Notes: generated by a model from the letters alone, not told the origin. DNA of 64,000 nt from UBA8514 sp050251415 (GCA_050251415.1 JBFWMT010000003.1:1-64000), one strand, 5' to 3'; shown: positions 34,247-43,505, counted from the first letter of the stretch. Numbers and translations are program-made.

Positions 34247-34921
34247 TTAACCTTGTTTCTTTAATGTACTTATTCTTATTTTGTCGGCAGAAACTCCCGT
34301 TTTTCGCTTTACTATATCCTCTATTTGGGCAAGCTGAGCGTCACTTAAGTTTTCACTGCTTACTACTACATCTACCGTTTCATCATCAATACGTACATAG
34401 GCTTCGTCAAATCCCTTTGCCTTAATCATAGTTTCTGCCGCTGTTTCCTTTTCTATTCTTTGCTGTAATTCTAACATTCCTGCGGCAAAATCTGCCTTTT
34501 GGTCAGTATCAAGCTTTTCGTTATTTATCATTTCGGTAAGTATATCCTTTTGCTTTGCACGTGACTGCTCTCTATCCAGCTTTGCCTGCACAAAATATGT
34601 GCTTGTATCTTCAGAGGCACTTACAAAAATTGCGGCACCCGTATCATCATCAGGGGATGTATAATTAGCCTCTGCCGTAAGTGGGTCAAGAGTTGTTGCC
34701 TGTGCGCTTTCGCCCTCAGGGGCATCATCAGCAAGCACTGTAATGTCTGCCGAGTCATCAATAAGTGCTTCATAGCTATAGCCATCATCTTTTTCGGCTG
34801 TACTTTCTGTAGCGGCTGTACTTTGAACCTCTTGGGTTTGGCTAAAATTTAAGTAGCCTGCCACCGCAATCATAACAACAAGGGTTGTAACAACAATCTG
34901 ATTTTTTCTAACTGCAAACAT
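34247..34921 (-). CDS. spoIIIAH: Stage III sporulation protein AH
   Basis: 224 residues. Mother-cell membrane protein whose extracellular domain binds forespore SpoIIQ and builds the feeding-tube channel. One N-terminal membrane segment (VVTTLVVMIAVAGYLNF), a long acidic, Ala/Thr-rich linker, then a YscJ/FliF-like C-terminal domain ending DAQLAQIEDIVKRKTGVSADKIRIS. Last gene of the operon. The linker is poorly conserved, as usual. Confidence 0.92.
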   Translation of the reverse strand: MFAVRKNQIVVTTLVVMIAVAGYLNFSQTQEVQSTAATESTAEKDDGYSYEALIDDSADITVLADDAPEGESAQATTLDPLTAEANYTSPDDDTGAAIFVSASEDTSTYFVQAKLDREQSRAKQKDILTEMINNEKLDTDQKADFAAGMLELQQRIEKETAAETMIKAKGFDEAYVRIDDETVDVVVSSENLSDAQLAQIEDIVKRKTGVSADKIRISTLKKQG

Positions 34922-34934
34922 ATATGTATCCCTC

Positions 34935-35507
34935 CTAATTCATTTTAAAAACTTCTACCTTGTGGGCAGGAACATCCAGCAAAGCCTGTGCCCCTCTGGT
35001 AAGCGCCTCCTTTACAAATATATCATCGCCACCCTGTGCAACTATAACAACACCCTCAATTTCAGGTGCTTTTTCTTTAAGCACCAGTGGTGAATTACTG
35101 CTACCTGTACCATTAAGCAAAACCACTTTGGTTTCGGTATTATGCTCTTGTGTAGTTTTTCCTCCGCTTTCTGCCGATGTACTCTCTTCTACCTTTTCTT
35201 CCTGTGCAACAACAACTTCACTTCCCGTTTTAAACGTAATCATAACACGCACGTTGCCTGCACCGCTAATAGATGAAAAAACCTCCGTCATTCTTGCCTC
35301 AAGGTCTTTATATTCACTCGTGTTGCTTTCGTCTTCTGAAGAATTTTGCAAAAGCGGTTTGCTTACCGCATTACTGCTTTTGTTCTGACCAAAAAATGCG
35401 TTGCCAAGCAAAATGAGCATAACCCCTGTTGCCAGTACTGCTACTAAGTCGGCCTTAAACCTTTTCCCGTCTTTTCTTAAAAAGTTTACTACTGTATTTT
35501 TATCCAA
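34935..35507 (-). CDS. spoIIIAG: Stage III sporulation protein AG
   Basis: 190 residues. One membrane segment near residues 20-38 (ADLVAVLATGVMLILLGN) and a ring-building domain with GAGNVRVMITFKTGSEVVVAQEE and GVVIVAQGGDD. Forms the large ring of the mother-cell side of the SpoIIIA-SpoIIQ channel. Ribosome site and spacing indicate the same transcript as AF and AH. Confidence 0.92.
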   Translation of the reverse strand: MDKNTVVNFLRKDGKRFKADLVAVLATGVMLILLGNAFFGQNKSSNAVSKPLLQNSSEDESNTSEYKDLEARMTEVFSSISGAGNVRVMITFKTGSEVVVAQEEKVEESTSAESGGKTTQEHNTETKVVLLNGTGSSNSPLVLKEKAPEIEGVVIVAQGGDDIFVKEALTRGAQALLDVPAHKVEVFKMN

Positions 35508-35532
35508 AGTAAATCACCCCTGTTTTTTCGTC

Positions 35533-36030
35533 TTACTCGTAAACAAATTCTATATTCTTTGGCGAAACTCCATATTTACCGCCTATGTATTGTGCTGTTT
35601 TTTCGTCCTTCCCCTCATCTCCTTCATTTTCACTGTAAATGCTTATACTTATAACACTTCCATACCCATCGCTTTCAATATCTTCCTCCACCACTGCCTC
35701 TGCCCTTAAAGCCTGTGCATCCTCTGCTATTTTTTTATTAAGCTCCTCTTTGTAAATTTCAAGTGCAAGGGTATCATTTTCTCCATTGCTCTCAATACAG
35801 AAATTTTCTCCGCACACCTCTTGGGTTTTTCGCTGTGCAATACCAACTATCTGCTCCTCGCTAAACCCAAACAAGTAGGTTACAGGCTGCATAACCACCA
35901 GCGTAAGCAGCAGGCCCATTATAAGCTTAAGGTATTTTTTGTATTCCTCCGGCATAATCATTTCAGCAAAGACCGAGATAAGCAGAAAGGATACTATAGT
36001 TTTAATATATGTACCGAACCACTCAATCAT
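35533..36030 (-). CDS. spoIIIAF: Stage III sporulation protein AF
   Basis: 165 residues. Two N-terminal membrane segments (about 7-55, containing IVSFLLISVFAEMIMP and YLKLIMGLLLTLVVMQPV) and a soluble C-terminal ring-building domain. Member of the eight-gene operon essential for sigma-G activity and forespore integrity. Confidence 0.9.
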   Translation of the reverse strand: MIEWFGTYIKTIVSFLLISVFAEMIMPEEYKKYLKLIMGLLLTLVVMQPVTYLFGFSEEQIVGIAQRKTQEVCGENFCIESNGENDTLALEIYKEELNKKIAEDAQALRAEAVVEEDIESDGYGSVISISIYSENEGDEGKDEKTAQYIGGKYGVSPKNIEFVYE

Positions 36031-36044
36031 TACTTAAAATCCTC

Positions 36045-37175
36045 CTATCCCGCACTAAGCAAAATGATTGCCGAAAATATAAACATAACCGCCACCACAA
36101 ACAATGCCCCAAGCAATAATGCAGAAAAATCTCCAGCGCTGTTAAGTGCCTTTATAAGCCGTGGTTCGCTTACAGGCTCCATAACTGCCGCCGCCAGCTT
36201 ATAGATAAAAAACATAACCCCAAGCTTTATTACAGGCAGCATTACCATAGCTGCCACCAAAAGCACTGTTGCTACCGTTACCGAACCCTTTAAAAGCCCT
36301 GTTAAATTTGCCGCTGTTTCTACTGCTCCACTCATAATATCACCAACTACAGGTACAGCCCCAACCGCTACCTTAGCCGTTTTTGTAACCATTCCGTTAA
36401 GCCCTGCGGCTCCTGTTTTCTGCAGTGCAGTTATCCCCATAAAAGCAAAAGCACAGCCCTTAAGGCAAACTGAAATCACGGTTTTCATAAGCTCACTTAA
36501 ATTACTCAGCAATCCTCTGTCGGATATATGGTTGGCTATTTCAAGCATTGCCGTAAGCCCTATTGCCGGTACTATCATGCTTTGTATTAGTGTTGAGATA
36601 AGCATTGCCGCCCCCATAATTAAAGGCGCCATCACTGCCGAATCCACAACTCGCCCCGATGCCGCCATGAGTGTTAAAAAAGCAGGCAGCATTTCTTTAA
36701 GCATCAATATAAGCTTGTCTGTTGTTTGGGTCACCATAACGCTGTTTTCATAAAAGGAGGCCATCACTATGTAAATAAGAAGTATGTAGCAAATATAAAA
36801 ACCAAGTTCTGATGCAGTTTTTCCGCCAAAAGAATCTTCCAGCGTTTTTAGGAAACCGCAAAGAATTGCGATGAAAATTATTCTTCGTAAAAGTTTAATT
36901 TGCCCAAATATTTCTGAAAACACTACCCTCACTATTTTTGTGACACAGTCTTTTAAAGAAAACTGCCACCCTCCGCTTACAATGTCCTGAACGGTTTGAC
37001 TGAAGCTAAAGTCACTGTCCTCCAGAAGTTCATCTGCTGTATCGTCAATTTCCTCTATACCAAGGCTGTCTATCTGTGCACTAACAACGGTTTTCGTTTC
37101 CTCTGCATGTATCTTTTGCGGAAAAATAAATAAAGCGCAAAGCAGTATAAATATGCAAATTACCCTTTTTCTCAT
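36045..37175 (-). CDS. spoIIIAE: Stage III sporulation protein AE
   Basis: 376 residues. Signal-peptide-like N-terminus (MRKRVICIFILLCALFIF) followed by a hydrophilic stretch and at least six membrane segments; ends in AVMFIFSAIILLSAG. The reading frame has an ATG four codons earlier without a ribosome site; the ATG at 37175 follows GGGTGA. Polytopic channel component of the mother-cell membrane. Confidence 0.92.
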   Translation of the reverse strand: MRKRVICIFILLCALFIFPQKIHAEETKTVVSAQIDSLGIEEIDDTADELLEDSDFSFSQTVQDIVSGGWQFSLKDCVTKIVRVVFSEIFGQIKLLRRIIFIAILCGFLKTLEDSFGGKTASELGFYICYILLIYIVMASFYENSVMVTQTTDKLILMLKEMLPAFLTLMAASGRVVDSAVMAPLIMGAAMLISTLIQSMIVPAIGLTAMLEIANHISDRGLLSNLSELMKTVISVCLKGCAFAFMGITALQKTGAAGLNGMVTKTAKVAVGAVPVVGDIMSGAVETAANLTGLLKGSVTVATVLLVAAMVMLPVIKLGVMFFIYKLAAAVMEPVSEPRLIKALNSAGDFSALLLGALFVVAVMFIFSAIILLSAG

Positions 37176-37189
37176 GTAATCACCCATCT

Positions 37190-37573
37190 TTATATAAAGT
37201 GCTGTATCATTTCCATAAGTGCAAGTATGACGGGTGCACCCGTAACGGCAATAAATATCTTTCCTGCCAAATCCACTTTTGAAGCTATTGCACCCTCTCC
37301 TGCATCCTTACAAAGCTCCGTACCAAAGCGTGCCACGTAGGATATCCCTATTATTTTAAGCACAATGTCCATGTATCCGCTGTTTACACCAGCACTGCCT
37401 GCTAATTCTGAAAGGATTTGTATAACCCTCTTTAAATACTCCGCCGCAAAAAGAAAAATAAGTATACCCGTTATTAACCCAATAAACAGGCTAAATTGAG
37501 GGCTTTCTTTTTTTAAGCTTATACTTAAAATCGTTCCAACTATGCCTATAATAACTACCTGCAATATTTCCAT
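37190..37573 (-). CDS. spoIIIAD: Stage III sporulation protein AD
   Basis: 127 residues, multi-spanning. MEILQVVIIGIVGTILSISLKK and a C-terminal VDLAGKIFIAVTGAPVILALMEMI are typical. The ATG at 37573 follows AAGGATG at normal distance; an earlier ATG at 37582 overlaps that site. Partner of AC and AE in the channel base. Confidence 0.9.
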   Translation of the reverse strand: MEILQVVIIGIVGTILSISLKKESPQFSLFIGLITGILIFLFAAEYLKRVIQILSELAGSAGVNSGYMDIVLKIIGISYVARFGTELCKDAGEGAIASKVDLAGKIFIAVTGAPVILALMEMIQHFI

Positions 37574-37588
37574 ATTGCCCATCCTTCC

Positions 37589-37783
37589 CTACAGATTAAA
37601 TAAGGTTTGTACTGTTTCAAATAGTTTGCTTATGTACTGAATAACCCAGTAAAGAACCACCACAAGCCCCGCAAGGGTGGTCATCATTGCCTGTTCCTCC
37701 CGTCCTGCACGTATTAGCACTTGGTTTAAAACCGCAATCAAAATGCCTGCAGCCGCAATTTGAAATACTATGTTTATATCCAT
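37589..37783 (-). CDS. spoIIIAC: Stage III sporulation protein AC
   Basis: 64 residues with two membrane segments (INIVFQIAAAGILIAVLNQVL and MTTLAGLVVVLYWVIQYI). The start at 37783 (MDINIVFQ) follows GGGGGCGTG; the ten-codon longer reading would include that ribosome site. Length matches the family. Confidence 0.92.
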   Translation of the reverse strand: MDINIVFQIAAAGILIAVLNQVLIRAGREEQAMMTTLAGLVVVLYWVIQYISKLFETVQTLFNL

Positions 37784-37794
37784 TTTCACGCCCC

Positions 37795-38316
37795 CTAAAA
37801 TAAAACAATGCAAACCATAATTCCGCCCAAAAGACCAAGGGTTTTGTAAAGTCTTTCGTCTACCTTGCGTTTTTCTCTTAAATCGCTTTGGGCATTTTCT
37901 ATATAATCCAGCAAAAGGGTGGCATTTCGCACCTGCATTTCTTTATCTGCAAAACCAAGGGTTCTGCCAAAGCAAAACAAATACTCCATGTCCTCTTCAT
38001 TAAAATATGCGTTAGTCTGAACATCTATAACTGCCTTGCTCCAAATTTCTTCGGCAGTTTTTCCTTTCCTATCCAAAAAATTTTCTGCCGCCGTTTCAAA
38101 TGCCATTGCAACAACACCATTTGTTCGGTTTGATATTTCATTAAAAACCTCAAAAAGAGGTGTTGCCGAATATGTTATTTCTGCATTAAAAATAGTTATG
38201 GCTTTTTTTAGCTGTTCCAAATCCTGCATTCTGAATGCTCCCAGTTTAGCCATATAAAATCCCCACAAATAACAACATAAAATCACCACTGCACCGCCTG
38301 CTAATTTAAAAAGCAT
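37795..38316 (-). CDS. spoIIIAB: Stage III sporulation protein AB
   Basis: 173 residues. One N-terminal membrane segment (LAGGAVVILCCYLWGFYMA), a helical domain resembling GspF, and a C-terminal membrane anchor (LGLLGGIMVCIVLF). The ATG at 38316 follows GGAGGGGTGA and starts one base before the spoIIIAA stop region, suggesting coupling; the longer reading runs through the ribosome site. Confidence 0.9.
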   Translation of the reverse strand: MLFKLAGGAVVILCCYLWGFYMAKLGAFRMQDLEQLKKAITIFNAEITYSATPLFEVFNEISNRTNGVVAMAFETAAENFLDRKGKTAEEIWSKAVIDVQTNAYFNEEDMEYLFCFGRTLGFADKEMQVRNATLLLDYIENAQSDLREKRKVDERLYKTLGLLGGIMVCIVLF

Positions 38317-38317
38317 A

Positions 38318-39259
38318 TTATTCACCCCTCCACAGCACTTTAAGGTTTCCATCTAAAACCTCTGCTATTCTCCCAGTTTTTCCTTTGTTGTGTAAAAAAA
38401 CATATCTATCAAAAGCTTTTATTTCTGTAAGCCGTTTTAAGGACGTTCTATTTAAAACGTCCTTTATAGTTGCACCATGCACAGTACAAATTACTGCCAC
38501 ACCACAATTTAATATTTCCTCTATTGCGTCTATATCCTTATCTTCCCCAATTTCATCCACTGCAATACAATCAGGTGCCATACTTCTTAAAAGCATTTTC
38601 ATGCCGATTGTTTTAGGGCAACCGTCCAAAATGTCTGTATTTTTGCCACAGTCGTTACGAAACTCTCCCCTAAAGCATCCACATATCTCACTTCTTTCGT
38701 CTACCACAGACACATTTATGGTTTTGTTACTTAGAAGTCTTATCAAATCTCTAAGCAGCGTTGTTTTGCCACAGCCAGGAGGGGATATGATAATTGTATT
38801 CATAACACCGTTGCTATTGACTATGTATGGCAGTATTGTATCCGCACAGCCCTTTATTTCATGGCAAATACGTATGTTAAGGCTATTAATATGGCGTATG
38901 TCCACCACATTCTCATTCTCGGTTATGGTGCGCCCTGCTATGCCAATTCTATGTCCTCCGCTTATGGTTATATACCCTTTTTTTAACTCTTCGCTAAAGG
39001 CGTAAAGTGAATATCCGCTTAATATTTCCATAGTTGAGGATATATCCTTTATTTCGGGATAAAGCGCTTTTTTCTCATCCTCAACAAGCATTCCTTGGGG
39101 CGTTATGTATTTTATTTTCTCTCTAAGCTTAATAACCGATGGTCTGCCTGCTCTAATTCTAATTTCTTCTGCCTCTTCAAATACTTTGCCATCAATTCCT
39201 TCTGCCATTATTCTAATTTTTCCTCCAAAAGAGGACACAATTTCATTCTTTACACTCAA
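38318..39259 (-). CDS. spoIIIAA: Stage III sporulation protein AA, ATPase
   Basis: 313 residues. Cytoplasmic AAA ATPase of the type II/IV secretion kinase group: Walker A in ISPPGCGKTTLLRDL (about 156-170), Walker B in DCIAVDEIGEDKD, and the VVDERSEICGCF segment. It powers or assembles the SpoIIIA channel. The start is TTG at 39259, seven bases after AAAGGAGTGG. First gene of the operon, behind a sigma-E-type promoter. Confidence 0.93.
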   Translation of the reverse strand: MSVKNEIVSSFGGKIRIMAEGIDGKVFEEAEEIRIRAGRPSVIKLREKIKYITPQGMLVEDEKKALYPEIKDISSTMEILSGYSLYAFSEELKKGYITISGGHRIGIAGRTITENENVVDIRHINSLNIRICHEIKGCADTILPYIVNSNGVMNTIIISPPGCGKTTLLRDLIRLLSNKTINVSVVDERSEICGCFRGEFRNDCGKNTDILDGCPKTIGMKMLLRSMAPDCIAVDEIGEDKDIDAIEEILNCGVAVICTVHGATIKDVLNRTSLKRLTEIKAFDRYVFLHNKGKTGRIAEVLDGNLKVLWRGE

Positions 39260-39282
39260 GCCTGTACCACTCCTTTTAATTT

Positions 39283-39310
39283 AATGTATGAAAACATTGA
39301 AAAAATATGC
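39283..39310 (-). promoter_or_regulatory. Sigma-E-type promoter of the spoIIIA operon
   Basis: Minus strand GCATATT (39310-39304), 13 bp, CATACATT (39290-39283). This fits the Bacillus sigma-E consensus (-35 with ATATT, -10 CATACA-T) and the known mother-cell control of spoIIIA. The gene for sigma-E lies in the same window at 49.1 kb. Confidence 0.75.
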
Positions 39311-39320
39311 TATTATAATA

Positions 39321-39349
39321 TTGACACAATTAGACTTAGGGTATACAAT
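39321..39349 (+). promoter_or_regulatory. Sigma-A promoter of aroF-tyrA
   Basis: TTGACA (39321-39326), 17 bp, TACAAT (39344-39349). The -35 lies only ten bases from the divergent sigma-E promoter. No leader peptide rich in Phe, Tyr or Trp and no T-box was found in the 50-nt leader. Confidence 0.82.
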
Positions 39350-39400
39350 CATCCTTAACGTAATTTACCACTTTAAAGTGTAACAGAGGAGGCAATATAT

Positions 39401-40414
39401 ATGATTATAGTAATGAAAGATACCTCAACGGAGGCAGACGTGAAAAACATTGTAGCCAACCTTGAAAAGTGCGGGCTTCAGGCTCACCTTTCGAAGGGTG
39501 AATCCATAACCATTATTGGTGTTGTTGGAGATAAGCATATTTTTCTTAAAAAAAACCCACAGCTTATGCCTGGGGTTGAAAAGCTTGTTCATGTAAGTGA
39601 AAGCTATAAGCTTTCAAATAAAAAGTTCCATCCTGAACCATCTGTTATTGATATTGACGGCGTAAAGGTTGGCGGCGATAACTTTGTTATTATGGCAGGC
39701 CCTTGTGCCGTTGAAAGTGAACAGCTTATGTTTGAAACTGCCGAAGCCGTTTTGGCAGGCGGAGCCCAAATACTTCGTGGTGGTGCATATAAACCACGTA
39801 CTTCCCCATACTCCTTTCAAGGGCTTGAAGAAGAAGGCCTTGGATATATGGCAAACGCAAAGAAAAAATATGGCCTAAAAACAATAAGCGAAGTGACAAG
39901 CATTGCCGCAATTGAAGCCGCAAAAGGAGTTATTGATATCATTCAAATTGGGGCTAGAAATATGCAAAATTTTGAACTTTTAAAAGCGGCAGGAAAAACA
40001 AATATACCTGTTCTTCTTAAAAGAGGAATGTGTGCAACTATTGATGAATGGCTTAATGCGGCAGAATATATTATGAGTGAAGGCAACCAAAATGTAATAC
40101 TTTGCGAACGTGGTATACGTACCTACGAAACAAGTACCAGAAATACACTTGACCTTAGTGCAATACCTGTAATAAAATCAAAGAGTCACTTGCCGATTAT
40201 AGTTGACCCAAGCCATGCAACAGGCGTGCGTGAATACGTTGCTCCTCTTGCCAAAGCTGCAATTGCCGCTGGTGCAGACGGACTTATGATTGAGGTTCAT
40301 CCAAACCCTGCTATTGCCCTTTCCGATGGCCCACAGTCACTTAACCCTGAAGATTTTAACAAGCTTTGCAGTGAGCTTAGACCATTTATTGAGCTTATGG
40401 GAAGGACGTTTTAA
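39401..40414 (+). CDS. aroF: 3-deoxy-7-phosphoheptulonate (DAHP) synthase, AroA-beta/AroF type
   Basis: 337 residues. First step of the shikimate pathway, from PEP and erythrose-4-phosphate. An N-terminal ferredoxin-like regulatory domain (about 1-70, MIIVMKDTSTEADVKNIV) precedes the barrel with MAGPCAVES, LRGGAYKPRTSPYSFQG, KRGM and VDPSHATG. Such N-terminal domains usually give Tyr/Phe feedback. Its stop is immediately followed by the tyrA ATG. Confidence 0.95.
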   Translation: MIIVMKDTSTEADVKNIVANLEKCGLQAHLSKGESITIIGVVGDKHIFLKKNPQLMPGVEKLVHVSESYKLSNKKFHPEPSVIDIDGVKVGGDNFVIMAGPCAVESEQLMFETAEAVLAGGAQILRGGAYKPRTSPYSFQGLEEEGLGYMANAKKKYGLKTISEVTSIAAIEAAKGVIDIIQIGARNMQNFELLKAAGKTNIPVLLKRGMCATIDEWLNAAEYIMSEGNQNVILCERGIRTYETSTRNTLDLSAIPVIKSKSHLPIIVDPSHATGVREYVAPLAKAAIAAGADGLMIEVHPNPAIALSDGPQSLNPEDFNKLCSELRPFIELMGRTF

Positions 40415-41512
40415 ATGTTTGAAAAAGTAGGAATTATTGGTTTAGGACTTATTGGAGGCTCTTTGGCTAAAGCGTTTAAAAACCGTATCCACACAAAAAC
40501 CATTGTTGCCGCCAACCGCAGCGAGGACGTACTTATGGCGGCTTATAATGAGGGAATTATAGACCAATACGCAACCGATGTAACCGATATTTTTTGCGGT
40601 TGTGATGTTGTTTTTATCTGCACACCTGTTGATAAAATTTTTCCCTATGCCAAAAAGCTTACCCAATATGTTCCTAATAACTGCATTGTATCTGATGTTG
40701 GCAGTACGAAAGGGCATCTTTACGACCAGATGAAAGCCCTAAATGACAAATTTTTGTTTATTGGCGGTCACCCTATGACAGGCTCAGAAAAGTACCGTTA
40801 TAACGCCGCTAAAGAGCATTTGTTTGAAAATGCCTACTATATCCTTACTCCAGATGATAATGTTCCAAGAGCCATGGTAGATGAGTTTGAAGAGGCAATT
40901 TCTTCAATGGGTGCAATACCAATTGTGGTATCACCCTATCAGCACGATTATATTGTTGCCTCAATAAGTCATGTTCCTCACATCATTGCTTCTGCACTTT
41001 GCAACAGTGTAAAAAATATGGACACAGAAAAAAAACATATGCAGTTATTAGCGGCAGGAGGTTTTAAAGATATAACCCGAATTGCCTCCTCCAGCCCCGA
41101 TATGTGGAGTAGCATATGCTTTGATAACAAAAAAGAAATTGTGAATGCTCTGGATAATTTAGAAAATGTAATTGCTGGCATTAAAGCCTCAATTTTGTCA
41201 GATGACAGCAAGGCAGTGCACGACTATTTCAACAGCGCAAGACTCTACAGAGATGAATTTTCCAACGTTACCCCAGGAAGCTTTGTTAAGCGTTACGAAA
41301 TTGTTATTGATGTTCTTGACAGGCCTGGCTCAATTGCAATTATTGCTGTGCTGTTTTCCAGCAACAATATCAATATTAAAAATATGAGCATTGTAAACAG
41401 CCGTGAGCAAGAATGCGGTGTTTTGCAAATAGCCTTTGACAGTGAGCAACAACGGCAAAAAAGCGTTACTCTGCTAAGAGAAATGAATTATGAAGTACAC
41501 ATAAAAATTTGA
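40415..41512 (+). CDS. tyrA: Prephenate dehydrogenase with C-terminal ACT domain
   Basis: 365 residues. NAD-binding N-terminus VGIIGLGLIGGSLAKA, substrate loop VGSTKGHLYDQM and GGHPMTGSEKYRY, then a C-terminal ACT domain (about 295-365: YEIVIDVLDRPGSIAIIAVLF) for feedback by tyrosine. Converts prephenate to 4-hydroxyphenylpyruvate. No chorismate mutase domain is fused. Zero-gap operon with aroF. Confidence 0.94.
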   Translation: MFEKVGIIGLGLIGGSLAKAFKNRIHTKTIVAANRSEDVLMAAYNEGIIDQYATDVTDIFCGCDVVFICTPVDKIFPYAKKLTQYVPNNCIVSDVGSTKGHLYDQMKALNDKFLFIGGHPMTGSEKYRYNAAKEHLFENAYYILTPDDNVPRAMVDEFEEAISSMGAIPIVVSPYQHDYIVASISHVPHIIASALCNSVKNMDTEKKHMQLLAAGGFKDITRIASSSPDMWSSICFDNKKEIVNALDNLENVIAGIKASILSDDSKAVHDYFNSARLYRDEFSNVTPGSFVKRYEIVIDVLDRPGSIAIIAVLFSSNNINIKNMSIVNSREQECGVLQIAFDSEQQRQKSVTLLREMNYEVHIKI

Positions 41513-41545
41513 TAGGTTCTATCCTTAATAAACAAGGCTAACGCT

Positions 41546-41584
41546 TAAGGAAACACTGGTTAATTTAAAATCAGTGTTTCCTTA
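41546..41584 (+). terminator. Hairpin terminator or attenuator between tyrA and aroA
   Basis: TAAGGAAACACTG (41546-41558) and CAGTGTTTCCTTA (41572-41584) form a perfect 13-bp stem, followed by GCTTGTTTTT. The aroA start is about 50 bp further on with no clear promoter between, so it may allow partial read-through. Confidence 0.7.
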
Positions 41585-41632
41585 GCTTGTTTTTAATGTT
41601 CGTAGAATTAATAGCATTGAAAGGTGATAAAT

Positions 41633-42916
41633 ATGAACAAAATATTAAAATACAAAAATAATTTAAAAGGAAGTTTTTTTGTGCCTGGTGATAAATCCAT
41701 TAGCCACCGTGCAGTTATGTTTGGCTCCATAGCCAACGGAACTACCACTGTACACGGCTTTCTTACAGGCGAAGACTGCCTTTCTACCATATCCTGCTTT
41801 AAAAAGCTTGGCGTAGACATACAGGTTAACGACACAGATGTTACGGTGCATGGTAAAGGTCTGCATGGGCTTTCTGCCCCATCCGAAATTCTTGATGTGG
41901 GAAACAGCGGCACAACCATGCGCCTTATAAGTGGTTTGCTTTGTGGCCAAAATTTTAACTGCACCCTTACTGGCGATGCCTCAATTCAAAAAAGACCCAT
42001 GGGTCGTGTAAGTCTTCCCTTAAGCAAAATGGGCGCAAAAATGGAAGGAAAAATGGAAGATGGCAAACTTTTAGCCCCTATAAATATTACAGGAAGTCGT
42101 CTTACCGCAATTACCTATACCCTACCCGTAGCAAGTGCACAGGTAAAAAGTGCAATCATTTTGGCAGGACTTTATGCAAAAGGTACTACTGTAGTTATTG
42201 AACCTGAAGCAACACGTAACCATACTGAAATCATGTTAAACTACCTTGGTGCAAATATTGAACATAACGGAACAGAAATAATTTGTCGTCCTGTTAATGA
42301 ACTTTACGGCAAAGAAATTTTTGTTCCTGGTGATATCTCTTCTGCGGCATACTTTATGGTTGCAGGTGCAATTTGCCAAAACTCCCAGATTACTATTGAA
42401 AATGTGGGTATAAACCCAACTCGTATAGGTATCATCACTGTGCTTGAAAATATGGGCGCTGATATTACCCTTCAAAACAAAAAAACTGTGTGTGGAGAAG
42501 AAACCGCCGATATTTGTGTGAAAACTTCAAATTTAAAAGGGACTGTTATTGAAGGTGATATTATACCAAAGCTTATAGACGAAATACCGATAATTGCCGT
42601 TGCCGCTGCCATGGCAGATGGTATTACCATTATTAAAGATGCACAGGAACTGAAAGTAAAAGAAAGTAACCGCATAAAGACCGTTGTATGCGAGCTTAAA
42701 AAGATGGGTGTAGATATAGAAGAAACCGAGGACGGCATGATTATTAAAGGAGGAAAAGGAATAAAAGGAGCAGTGTGTGATAGCTATGATGACCACCGAA
42801 TAGCAATGAGTCTTGCTGTTGCAGCACTTGTGGCAGATGGTGAAACTACTATAACCAATACACAATGTGTAGACATATCTTTTCCAAACTTTTTTGAATT
42901 CATAGAAAGAATGTGA
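41633..42916 (+). CDS. aroA: 3-phosphoshikimate 1-carboxyvinyltransferase (EPSP synthase)
   Basis: 427 residues. Sixth shikimate step. The PEP/S3P motifs PGDKSISHRAVMFGS near residue 15, LDVGNSGTTMRLISGLL, and the C-terminal DDHRIAMSLAVAALVADG are intact. A GTG three codons earlier coincides with the ribosome site AAAGGTG, so the ATG at 41633 is chosen. The N-terminal Gly-rich region reads GNSGTT as in glyphosate-binding enzymes; class cannot be decided by eye. Confidence 0.95.
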   Translation: MNKILKYKNNLKGSFFVPGDKSISHRAVMFGSIANGTTTVHGFLTGEDCLSTISCFKKLGVDIQVNDTDVTVHGKGLHGLSAPSEILDVGNSGTTMRLISGLLCGQNFNCTLTGDASIQKRPMGRVSLPLSKMGAKMEGKMEDGKLLAPINITGSRLTAITYTLPVASAQVKSAIILAGLYAKGTTVVIEPEATRNHTEIMLNYLGANIEHNGTEIICRPVNELYGKEIFVPGDISSAAYFMVAGAICQNSQITIENVGINPTRIGIITVLENMGADITLQNKKTVCGEETADICVKTSNLKGTVIEGDIIPKLIDEIPIIAVAAAMADGITIIKDAQELKVKESNRIKTVVCELKKMGVDIEETEDGMIIKGGKGIKGAVCDSYDDHRIAMSLAVAALVADGETTITNTQCVDISFPNFFEFIERM

Positions 42917-42920
42917 TAAC

Positions 42921-43496
42921 TTGAAACTTTTGCTATTTGGTGACAGTCTTACATTTGGGTATGGCGTTTGGCAAAAAGACAATATTGAAACCCTTATAAA
43001 ATCAGCCTACCCTCAATGGCAAATAATAAACAAAGGTGTAAACGGTGACACAACAAGAGAGGCACTAGATAGATTTGAAGCAGATGTTTTAAGCTATAAT
43101 CCAGATGTAGTTACTTTTTTGTTTGGCTCAAATGACTCTGCCATGGGCGATGGGCCTTATAGAACTGTTTATGAATACAATCTTAACATGGAAATAATGA
43201 CAGAACAGCTTATGCTTAAAAATAAACACGCCAAAATAATTTATATCACACCACCACCTGTAGATGAAACAGTGTTTATGCCATGGACGTTTAATGACCG
43301 CCTTGCACCTTACTGCGCTGCATGCCGTAAGCTGGCAGAAAAGTATAATGGCATTTTGGTGGATTTTAACCAATCTCTTACACTTTTAGCAGAAAATAAT
43401 ATTGCTCAATATTTGCAGGAAGATGGATGTCATTTATCTGAAAAAGGATATATAGCATTCTTCAACTGCCTTGATGGGGCTTTAAAAACATTGTGA
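42921..43496 (+). CDS. SGNH/GDSL-family hydrolase
   Basis: 191 residues. Block I FGDSLTFGYG (catalytic Ser9), block III FLFGSNDS, block V DGCHLSEKGY (Asp and His). Lipase/esterase or acetylhydrolase fold without signal peptide, so cytoplasmic. The start is TTG, five bases after the aroA stop, with only a weak upstream site; translational coupling to aroA is likely. Substrate unknown; the link to aroA is probably positional only. Confidence 0.88.
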   Translation: MKLLLFGDSLTFGYGVWQKDNIETLIKSAYPQWQIINKGVNGDTTREALDRFEADVLSYNPDVVTFLFGSNDSAMGDGPYRTVYEYNLNMEIMTEQLMLKNKHAKIIYITPPPVDETVFMPWTFNDRLAPYCAACRKLAEKYNGILVDFNQSLTLLAENNIAQYLQEDGCHLSEKGYIAFFNCLDGALKTL

Positions 43497-43505
43497 GAGA
43501 AAATG

